Positions 5,510-12,175 of a stretch of 12,902 bases of DNA are shown here, one piece after another. Below the pieces are notes generated by a model. It saw only the letters and a program-made list of their open reading frames with translations. It was not told the origin of the DNA and did no database searches. Each line of letters begins with the position of its first letter. The stretch's first letter is position 1. This stretch comes from JBBPYR01 sp038199755 (lineage in GTDB: Bacteria > Chloroflexota > Ktedonobacteria > Ktedonobacterales > Ktedonobacteraceae): positions 1-12,902 of the forward strand of contig JBBPYR010000316.1 of the NCBI GenBank assembly GCA_038199755.1, in the 5' to 3' direction. The translations under genes were made by a program, and so were the position numbers.

Positions 5510-6817
5510 ATGCCACGCTGGATGTATTTTCTCTTTATTTTTACCCTGGCCGCCATTATTCTTGAAGTACTACATGCCCCACCTTTACTCATCTTTATTA
5601 TAGCGGGTTTGGGGATTCTTCCGCTAGCAGCTTTGATTGGCAATTCTGTTGAACAAATTGCCGAACATACAGGGGAGCGTATCGGCGGCTTACTTTTTGC
5701 CACCTTTGGCAATGCAACCGAACTCATTATTGGCATTCTCGCCCTCAGTCAAGGACTGGTAAGCGTCGTCACGGCCTCCATTATCGGCTCTATTTTAGGA
5801 AACGCCCTGCTTGTCTTGGGAGTATCCGTCATGGTTGGCGGTTTCAAGCATGGACGTCTTACCTTTGAGGCGCGTCCTGCTAGCCAGTATTCCGCATTGC
5901 TCGCCCTATGTATTGGCGGTCTGGTGTTACCCACCATTGCGGAACTACTGGCCGCACGCACCCATCAGACACAGATCGTGGTGCGTGGCGAAGTGCTCTC
6001 CGATTTCGTCGCTGTAGTACTTTTGTTAGGCTACCTCGCCTCTATTCTCTTTAGTGTCTTTCACCTTGGCGACAGCGGCGACAGCCAGGAAGAACTGGAT
6101 CCAGTACTAGGGGCACGCTCTGAAGCGGCCATTACCCGTTTGCTGGCCTATCGCCATAAAGTGGCCCAGAGCACTATCCCCGGCAAGTCAGGGGTGTTAC
6201 AACAGATTGATGGCACTGTAAAGGCCATAGTCACCCAGGAAGTTGGGCAACAAGCAGTCACGACGCTAACACAGGGCACTCCCGCAGAAACCAACCTAGC
6301 AACCAGTCAAAAAAACGCACCAATCGAACACAAGAGTGAGCCTGAGCAGGCAAAAACTCCCATATGGCGTAGTCTGCTTGTGCTAGCCGCGGCAACCGTG
6401 GGGGTCGCCATCCTGTCCGAAATTCTCGTTGGTGCCATCGAGCCAGTCACCGAAGTATTACATTGGAATGCAGCCTTTGTTGGCCTCATTTTTATACCGC
6501 TCATTGGCGGCTTGCCAGAATACTTCAACACGATCTCAATGGCGTTGGACAAGCGTATAGGCATGGTATTGGCGGCCTCGGCAGGGTCCTCCATTCAGAT
6601 CGCCCTGCTGATGGCCCCTTTGCTCGTGCTGGTGAGTCTGTTTACCCCCAAACGGCTGGACCTCGTATTTAGCCTGATAGAGCTCGCGGTGCTGGCCCTG
6701 GCAACCTTCCTTTTTAGCGAGATCACGAAAGATGGTGAGTTGGTCTGGCTTGAGGGTCTCCTGCTCATTTTGCTTTATGCTATTATGGGTGGAACAGTCT
6801 TCATCTTCGGCTCATAA
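5510..6817 (+). CDS. Ca2+/H+ antiporter family (CaCA/CAX) membrane transporter
   Basis: A secondary transporter of the Ca2+:cation antiporter superfamily, closest in pattern to H+-coupled CAX/ChaA proteins that export Ca2+ across the inner membrane. Numbering is from the upstream in-frame ATG at 5423. The first alpha-repeat has the classic RIGGLLFATFGNATELIIG (86-104, Glu100). The second repeat reads GGLPEYFNT (362-370, Glu366) then GSSIQIAL (388-395), where canonical proteins have GNAAEH. About eleven hydrophobic segments flank a ~100-residue polar central loop (216-314), longer than in ChaA-type proteins. I chose ATG 5510 because GGAG lies seven bases upstream and TATAAT at 5473-5478 would sit inside the longer ORF. 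ATG 5423 remains possible, with a weaker AAAGG. The 435-residue product then starts just before helix one. It is divergent from the PsiE-like operon and ends at a large hairpin. Confidence 0.9.
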   Translation: MPRWMYFLFIFTLAAIILEVLHAPPLLIFIIAGLGILPLAALIGNSVEQIAEHTGERIGGLLFATFGNATELIIGILALSQGLVSVVTASIIGSILGNALLVLGVSVMVGGFKHGRLTFEARPASQYSALLALCIGGLVLPTIAELLAARTHQTQIVVRGEVLSDFVAVVLLLGYLASILFSVFHLGDSGDSQEELDPVLGARSEAAITRLLAYRHKVAQSTIPGKSGVLQQIDGTVKAIVTQEVGQQAVTTLTQGTPAETNLATSQKNAPIEHKSEPEQAKTPIWRSLLVLAAATVGVAILSEILVGAIEPVTEVLHWNAAFVGLIFIPLIGGLPEYFNTISMALDKRIGMVLAASAGSSIQIALLMAPLLVLVSLFTPKRLDLVFSLIELAVLALATFLFSEITKDGELVWLEGLLLILLYAIMGGTVFIFGS

Positions 6818-6829
6818 CAACAATTTAGG

Positions 6830-6888
6830 AGAGAGAGCACTATCTATGCACACGACCTGTGGTCGTGTGCATAGATAGTGCTCTCTCT
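6830..6888. terminator. Perfect 28-bp hairpin between convergent genes
   Basis: Bases 6830-6857 are exactly complementary to 6861-6888 around a TGT loop. The arm begins AGAGAGAGCACTATC and ends CACGACC. It fills nearly all of the 81-base gap between the antiporter stop (6817) and the pseudokinase stop (6899). There is no T tract on either side, so it is not a textbook intrinsic terminator. It could block transcription from both directions, protect 3' ends, or be a mobile palindromic repeat. Confidence 0.6.
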
Positions 6889-6898
6889 TAACCACACA

Positions 6899-8821
6899 TT
6901 ATAATGGTATGGGAATGACGTTGTAGCCTTCGCGCCCTGACTGCACCAGAGGCGACACGAACACCTCTACCACAAACGGCTTCTCATATAGCGGCTGCCG
7001 CACTTCATCCGTAAAAAAGATATGCAGGCGTTCGCGACGGCCACTAGTACCACTGGTAAATGCCTGCATGGGCATGACAACCTCCGCGGCATAGCCACGC
7101 CCAGGAATAGCCACATCAGCACGTTGCACTACGTAGGCAAAACTCTGATAAAGGGCAGAGCGCACTTCAACATGCACCGTATCACCCTGCACCATCGCAC
7201 TCAATCCCGAAAAGACGGTTTCCTTTTTCGCACCTGGACGTTGTGTTGGCTCGTCACGCCCCATTAGGTGAATGCGCAAGGTGTAGCCCTGATTTGGCTG
7301 CACACGCAGTGGGGTCTCAATGAGAGCCGCTGCAGTCGTGCTACGTTGCTGCTCACCCAGAATGAAGCGTTGTAAACGCTTGAGAAACGACAGTTCCTCT
7401 ACAGGCGGTTGGGCTTGCACACCATTATTTGTGCTGGGAGCGGCCTGCTTGAGGCGGAGTGCAGGCAACATACCACTCAATTGCTGCTTAAAGCGTTGCA
7501 ACGCTGATGGTCCATCCGCTGCTCTTGTCGGTTGTACCACTCCCATCGTACCACTTTTAGCAGATTGAACTGGACGCGGTAGCGGCTCCGGTAAGGTTCC
7601 ACTTACGCTGGTGCTCAGCATAGAGATATCAGCATTCGTACCATCAGTTTCATATTCCGCAAACGCTCTTTGCTGCGCGACTTCTTGCTGACCCTCAGTA
7701 AGTTGTGATAACTTCCAACGCGCCAACCGTGCCTGGATAGGGACAATAGAAATGGTCACTTCCTCAGCATCATCAGCAGGTGCCGAGACGACTGCTGCAT
7801 CCTCGCCCTCTCTTGCACCCAATTGTTGATCTGAACAGACCTGCAATAAGTCCTTTGCCATCTCGCCAGCACTTTGATAGCGTTTCTCTTCCCCTAGCGA
7901 TAGTGCGCGCATTACAATAGCCTCAGTTCGACTATTCACGCGAGGATTGATCTCACGCACTGAACGTAGAGGCCGCATCATTCGTTGCGCTGGTGCCTCT
8001 GGCGCACTGCCAGTCAATAAGAGGTAGAGAATCGCCCCCAAGCTATACAGGTCTGAGCGTGGTCCTACTCTTTGTAATTGTGCCTCTGGTGCGCTAAAAT
8101 GACCAGAGGGGGCAAGATTTGAGCTGGAGGGCAGCAATTCCCGTATGCCAGCAGGCAGCCAGGAAAGCATGAGAGCCGCGTGACCATCATAACCCGTCTC
8201 ACTGACAACCATCGTATAGGGATCGAGATCGCCAACAACTATTTGTATGCTATGCAAACGATCTAACGCCCGGCAGATACGATACATCCAGATCAGGGCG
8301 ACTTGCTCGTCGGGCAGCCCTACGCCGCTCTGTAACAGGTCTTGTAGTGTCTGTAGTTGTAGATTATTGCTGTCCTGGCCTTCCCGTTGCGTCAGTGGCC
8401 AACCCGAGACAACAAAGATATGGCCTTCCTGAGCGCGCAAATCAATAACAGGCATGAGATCAGGAATACGCTGACGGCGCAACAGATCATACTCTTGCAG
8501 TGTAGCGGCCATAGCCTGTTCTATCTGCTCTTTACTCAAGTTGCTCATATCAAGGTCGCGAATTGCTACAGGTCGATGGGTTTGTATATCATGAGCAAGA
8601 AACAGTTGAACATAGGGACGACGACGGACAAGAGAGGTAAAACGATAACGTTCCCCAAGTGCAGAGGAGGATTGGACAGCGTACATCGTTGCAGTCTCGC
8701 GGTTCATGCGCTCCCCACAGATGCCACAGAAAGCGGCACCGACCGGAAGCACATTTTGACAGCGTGGACAGCGCGGCACACCGGAGTGCTGCTGTTCAGC
8801 CGAAGTATGCGTTATACTCAT
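6899..8821 (-). CDS. Zinc-ribbon protein with a degenerate Ser/Thr kinase domain (probable pseudokinase)
   Basis: A 640-residue soluble protein. Residues 18-35 form a zinc ribbon (C18-x2-C21, C32-x2-C35). Residues about 58-330 follow the eukaryotic-type Ser/Thr kinase fold: VAIRDLD (85-91), a catalytic-loop equivalent VGDLDPYT (196-203), APE (244-246) and SDLYSLGAILYLLLTG (256-271), then the late-lobe EKRYQSAGEM (312-321). Catalytic features are damaged. There is no glycine-rich loop, the ATP-anchoring Lys of VAIK is Arg88, HRDLKPEN has become VGDLDPYT (Asp198 kept, Lys and Asn lost), and no DFG is visible. A low-complexity linker (335-475) leads to a C-terminal beta-rich domain (about 500-640) that I cannot name. 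There is no transmembrane helix. The SD is AAAAGG, only four bases from the ATG. It is probably a scaffold or sensor rather than an active kinase, and is divergent from nuoJ. Confidence 0.88.
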   Translation of the reverse strand: MSITHTSAEQQHSGVPRCPRCQNVLPVGAAFCGICGERMNRETATMYAVQSSSALGERYRFTSLVRRRPYVQLFLAHDIQTHRPVAIRDLDMSNLSKEQIEQAMAATLQEYDLLRRQRIPDLMPVIDLRAQEGHIFVVSGWPLTQREGQDSNNLQLQTLQDLLQSGVGLPDEQVALIWMYRICRALDRLHSIQIVVGDLDPYTMVVSETGYDGHAALMLSWLPAGIRELLPSSSNLAPSGHFSAPEAQLQRVGPRSDLYSLGAILYLLLTGSAPEAPAQRMMRPLRSVREINPRVNSRTEAIVMRALSLGEEKRYQSAGEMAKDLLQVCSDQQLGAREGEDAAVVSAPADDAEEVTISIVPIQARLARWKLSQLTEGQQEVAQQRAFAEYETDGTNADISMLSTSVSGTLPEPLPRPVQSAKSGTMGVVQPTRAADGPSALQRFKQQLSGMLPALRLKQAAPSTNNGVQAQPPVEELSFLKRLQRFILGEQQRSTTAAALIETPLRVQPNQGYTLRIHLMGRDEPTQRPGAKKETVFSGLSAMVQGDTVHVEVRSALYQSFAYVVQRADVAIPGRGYAAEVVMPMQAFTSGTSGRRERLHIFFTDEVRQPLYEKPFVVEVFVSPLVQSGREGYNVIPIPL

Positions 8822-8874
8822 AATGCCTTTTACGCCCTTTATATATATTGAAGAATAGGTATCTTGTTAAGAAG

Positions 8875-8883
8875 ATTATAGCA
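8875..8883 (-). promoter_or_regulatory. Extended -10 promoter of the pseudokinase gene
   Basis: Minus-strand TGCTATAAT (8883-8875) is a perfect extended -10. CTGATA 17 bases upstream is a poor -35, which an extended -10 tolerates. The predicted start near 8868 gives a leader of about 47 bases. Confidence 0.6.
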
Positions 8884-8931
8884 TAGCAACGGTGTTTTAT
8901 CAGCAAAATAGGAAGCACGGGAAAATTGCTC

Positions 8932-8960
8932 TTGTCAGAGCACCCAGGTTTTGTTAGAAT
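8932..8960 (+). promoter_or_regulatory. Strong sigma-70-type promoter of the nuoJKLM operon (P1)
   Basis: TTGTCA (8932-8937), a 17-base spacer and TAGAAT (8955-8960), with TG at 8952-8953, each match consensus at five of six bases plus the extended element. The start near 8967 leaves a leader of about 154 bases before nuoJ. It lies back to back with the pseudokinase promoter, about 50 bases away. Confidence 0.7.
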
Positions 8961-8995
8961 CGGCACAGGGAGAAACGTACTTTATTACGGCTCTA

Positions 8996-9026
8996 TTGCT
9001 TCCTAGCGCATATTCAGTGATACAAT
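8996..9026 (+). promoter_or_regulatory. Possible second nuoJKLM promoter (P2)
   Basis: TGATACAAT (9018-9026) is an extended -10 with five of six bases, preceded by TTGCTT (8996-9001) at a long 19-base spacing. It would give a leader of about 88 bases. It is weaker than P1 and may not be used. Confidence 0.35.
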
Positions 9027-9120
9027 AATAATAATAGAAACTTATCAGGATGTAATATTCTTCCTCTTCTCCCGAGACTGAAGTTACGATCCAATATCAT
9101 CAAAAACGGAGGTCTGTTTT

Positions 9121-9645
9121 ATGGATTTAGCCACCCTATTGTTCTGGATCATCGCAGTGATCTTGGTGGGGTCGGCGTTGATGGTAGTCGGTCTTCGCAA
9201 TATCGTGCATAGTGCGATAGCCTTGGTTTTATTCTTTGCGATGGCCGCGGGTATTTATGTGTTGCTCAACGCCGAATTCATCGCTATTGTGCAGATTCTT
9301 ATCTATGCAGGCGCGGTGACCATCCTCATCCTATTCGCACTCATGCTTACCCGTCTACAAGGTGTGCAGAACACAAACCCCACCAACAAACTTTGGTGGG
9401 TGGCAATGATTATCTGCGCGTTCATTGGAGCCAGTATCATCTATGCCGCGACTGTAAGCCCCCATGTCGTTGACACGGTGAGTAGTAGTGCCGCTGCACT
9501 TCCTGGTAATGTCAGCAATGTTGTGCGTATCGGTCAGTTACTCTATAGTCCCAGCAACTATAGCTATGTCCTACCTTTTGAAATTGCCTCGCTCGTCTTG
9601 CTGGTCGCGATTGTTGGTGCCATTGTTATTGGTAGGGAGGATTAG
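9121..9645 (+). CDS. nuoJ: NADH-quinone oxidoreductase subunit J
   Basis: A membrane subunit of respiratory complex I, 174 residues, with five probable helices near 5-25, 28-49, 52-77, 91-111 and 153-171. The conserved third helix, EFIAIVQILIYAGAVTILILFALML (52-76), carries Tyr62 before the AGAV stretch, where structures of other complexes show a pi-bulge that links the quinone site to the proton-pumping arm. The C-terminus FEIASLVLLVAIVGAIVIGR is also typical. GGAGGT at 9108-9113 lies seven bases before the ATG, an excellent SD. It is the first gene of the operon here, whereas in the common 14-gene order nuoI precedes it; the gene to its left is the unrelated divergent pseudokinase. Confidence 0.95.
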   Translation: MDLATLLFWIIAVILVGSALMVVGLRNIVHSAIALVLFFAMAAGIYVLLNAEFIAIVQILIYAGAVTILILFALMLTRLQGVQNTNPTNKLWWVAMIICAFIGASIIYAATVSPHVVDTVSSSAAALPGNVSNVVRIGQLLYSPSNYSYVLPFEIASLVLLVAIVGAIVIGRED

Positions 9646-9648
9646 TTT

Positions 9649-9972
9649 ATGGGTCTTACACTCAATCATTTTCTCATATTGGGGGCCGTTCTCTTTGTCA
9701 TTGGCCTCTATGGTGCTATCTCGAAGAAAAATGCTATCGCGGTAATCATGGGAATTGAGATTATGCTGAATGCCGTGAATGTGACCTTGATCGGCTTCTC
9801 ATACTTCAACCATGATACACGTTATGCCACTCTTTTAACGGGTCAAATCTTCGCTATCTTTATTATTACTGTAGCTGCGGCAGAGGCAGCGGTGGCCCTT
9901 GCGATGATTATTGCTATTTATCGTAAGCGTAATACCGTAGATGTCGGCGAAATAGACCTAATGAAGTGGTAA
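9649..9972 (+). CDS. nuoK: NADH-quinone oxidoreductase subunit K
   Basis: A three-helix complex I membrane subunit of 107 residues, homologous to MrpC of Na+/H+ antiporters. The two conserved membrane glutamates are present: Glu37 in IMGIEIMLNAVN (33-44) and Glu79 in VAAAEAAVALA (75-85), corresponding to E. coli Glu36 and Glu72, which carry the horizontal proton relay between NuoH/J and NuoN. It starts three bases after the nuoJ stop. Its SD, GGGAGG (9635-9640), lies inside the end of nuoJ eight bases before the ATG, so the two are translationally linked. Length is slightly above the usual 100 residues owing to a short charged tail. Confidence 0.95.
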   Translation: MGLTLNHFLILGAVLFVIGLYGAISKKNAIAVIMGIEIMLNAVNVTLIGFSYFNHDTRYATLLTGQIFAIFIITVAAAEAAVALAMIIAIYRKRNTVDVGEIDLMKW

Positions 9973-9991
9973 TTTAAGAAAGAAATTTGCT

Positions 9992-12163
9992 ATGGATGCG
10001 TTATATCAGAATTCATGGACAATTCTACTCGCACCGTTGCTTTCCTTCGTCGTCATCATATTTGGCACCCGTGTCTGGGACCTGCTTAGCCGCCCGGCAG
10101 CAGGCGAGCCAGCACTTGGGCACAGCTATGAAGGGCATCACGAGGATGAACAGCACGGTCCCGCTGCCGGGGTGCATGATAGCTTGACCGAAGGGCAAGC
10201 AGAATCTGAACATCATGCAGCGGCAGACGATCATGGCGAGGCAGACGACGAGGACCCAAAGGTTCCTCGTCTTTCAATGGGCGCACTGGTCAGTGGCTAT
10301 GCCGGTATTGGTATTATGGCCCTGGCCGCTATCTACGCCTGGGTGCTCCTGTTTGCATCACTCGCCACCCCTATCAAGGCCGGTGGTCTCACGGTACTTA
10401 GCTATGACTGGCTTGTGCTACCCACGATCCGTTACACGATTTCCTTTCACCTCGATAATCTTGCTATCGCGATGATGGTCGTGGTGACAACCGTCTCGTT
10501 ACTGGTGCATTTCTATTCACAAGGCTATATGAAGGATTCCGCGGGCTATGCTCGTTTCTATTCCTACCTCGCACTCTTCACCTTCTCTATGCTGGTGATC
10601 GTCTTCGCGGAAAACTTCCTGGTTATCTTCGTCGGTTGGGAACTGGTTGGTCTGAGCTCTTATCTGCTGATTGGCTTCTGGATAAATAAGAAGGCGAAAC
10701 CAGAAGAACAGCGTCCTTCGCCCTCGAACGCCGCGCTACAGGCTTTTGTGGCAAACCGTGTTGGTGACGTTGGCTTTATCATCGGTATCATGATTCTGTT
10801 CGCCAACACTGGCACCTTCAACTTCAATCAACTGACCACTAGCGTTGCCCATATGGACAAAACCCTGCTGACTGTTGCCATGATCTGCATCTTCTGTGGT
10901 GCAATCGGTAAGTCAGCGCAAGTGCCGCTCCATGTCTGGTTGCCTTCAGCAATGGAAGGCCCGACCCCTGTCAGCGCACTGATCCACGCGGCCACTATGG
11001 TCGCTGCTGGTGTCTATATGGTGGCACGCACCTTCCCGCTCTTCTCAGCCGCTGACCCCGCCGCCTTCGGCACCGTCGCCTGGATTGGCGGTATCACTGC
11101 CATCTTCGCCGCGACCATCGCCCTGGTGCAGTCAGACTTCAAACGCGTGCTAGCTTTTTCGACGATCAGTCAGCTAGGCTACATGTTTGTTGGTCTCGGC
11201 GTCGCTGGCCCAGAGTATGGCCCCGGCCCTGGCATGTTCCACCTGTTTACGCACGCCTTCTTCAAAGCCCTGCTCTTCCTGGGTGCTGGCAGCGTATTGC
11301 ACGCCCTCCATCATGCCATGCATAAAGAGGTACAGGACATGCGCCTGATGGGTGGCCTTGCGACCCGCATGCCGATCACCGCTGCGACGTGGCTGATTGC
11401 TACGCTCTCAATCTCTGGCTTCCCGTTCTTCGCGGGCTTCTATAGTAAAGAAACCATCATCAGCCTGACCGCCGAACACGGCAATTGGGGTCTGTATGCG
11501 ATCACACTCGGCACGGCTGGCCTGACCGCATTCTACATGTTACGTGCCTATATTCTGGCCTTCGGGGGCAGAGATGGCAGGTTTGGTGGCCTCTGGGGTG
11601 GCACCTATCGCGGCACGGGCACCGTCCATGAATCGCCGCTGTCGATGACCATTCCGCTGATGCTATTAGCCATTCCTTCGGTTGTGGCGGGCTACTGGTT
11701 CTCGTTCTTTAGCTACCTGACCCCTGGCGCGCCAACGCTCAGCCTCGGCACCATTCTGGCCGATCCGCTCACCTACATTGGGGTGGTCGTCTCGCTGGCA
11801 GGACTCGCGTGGGCTTACTACCTGTATTGCCGAGTTGACCCCGCTCGCTTGGCTGCTGTGGTGACAAACAATGCCTTCCTAAGCACGGTCCATCGTATCC
11901 TGTATAACCGCTACTACATCGATGAGCTGTATGATCTCTTCATCAAGTACGGCGTGCTTGGTCTCTCACATATTGAACAGGCCTTCGACACCTATATCGT
12001 CGATGGGCTGGTCAACGGTGTAGCGAGTCTCGTTACCACGCTCGGACGCGATTTCCGTTATACCGAGACGGGCCGTGTGCAATCGTATATGATCGCCTTC
12101 TTTGGCGGCGTTGCTGTATTATCCGTGCTAGTCTTTGTACTAGTCACCGCAATCGGAAAGTGA
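9992..12163 (+). CDS. nuoL: NADH-quinone oxidoreductase subunit L
   Basis: The distal antiporter-like pump subunit of complex I, 723 residues against about 613 in E. coli. Conserved pumping residues are visible: Glu217 in GWELVGLSSYLLIGF, Asp259 in NRVGDVGF, Lys307 in GKSAQVPLHVWLPSAMEG, His332 in SALIHAATMV, His417, His421 and Lys425 in FHLFTHAFFKALLFLGAGSVLHA, and Lys486 in FYSKETI (Glu487 where E. coli has Asp400). The C-terminus has the expected long lateral helix region and final membrane helix (about 700-720). The extra length is partly a hydrophilic His/acid-rich insert at 34-92 between the first two helices. It starts 19 bases after nuoK with only a weak AAGAAAG-like SD, so initiation may depend on coupling. 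The nuoM SD overlaps its stop. Confidence 0.96.
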   Translation: MDALYQNSWTILLAPLLSFVVIIFGTRVWDLLSRPAAGEPALGHSYEGHHEDEQHGPAAGVHDSLTEGQAESEHHAAADDHGEADDEDPKVPRLSMGALVSGYAGIGIMALAAIYAWVLLFASLATPIKAGGLTVLSYDWLVLPTIRYTISFHLDNLAIAMMVVVTTVSLLVHFYSQGYMKDSAGYARFYSYLALFTFSMLVIVFAENFLVIFVGWELVGLSSYLLIGFWINKKAKPEEQRPSPSNAALQAFVANRVGDVGFIIGIMILFANTGTFNFNQLTTSVAHMDKTLLTVAMICIFCGAIGKSAQVPLHVWLPSAMEGPTPVSALIHAATMVAAGVYMVARTFPLFSAADPAAFGTVAWIGGITAIFAATIALVQSDFKRVLAFSTISQLGYMFVGLGVAGPEYGPGPGMFHLFTHAFFKALLFLGAGSVLHALHHAMHKEVQDMRLMGGLATRMPITAATWLIATLSISGFPFFAGFYSKETIISLTAEHGNWGLYAITLGTAGLTAFYMLRAYILAFGGRDGRFGGLWGGTYRGTGTVHESPLSMTIPLMLLAIPSVVAGYWFSFFSYLTPGAPTLSLGTILADPLTYIGVVVSLAGLAWAYYLYCRVDPARLAAVVTNNAFLSTVHRILYNRYYIDELYDLFIKYGVLGLSHIEQAFDTYIVDGLVNGVASLVTTLGRDFRYTETGRVQSYMIAFFGGVAVLSVLVFVLVTAIGK

Positions 12164-12175
12164 GGCAAGTAGATC

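Noticed and set aside
9021..9037. AAT triplet run before nuoJ as a functional repeat
   Set aside because: It has only about four units in an AT-rich leader and is within chance expectation.
10025..10475. Small ORFs on both strands over the start of nuoL
   Set aside because: They overlap conserved nuoL coding sequence and have no SD or domain pattern.
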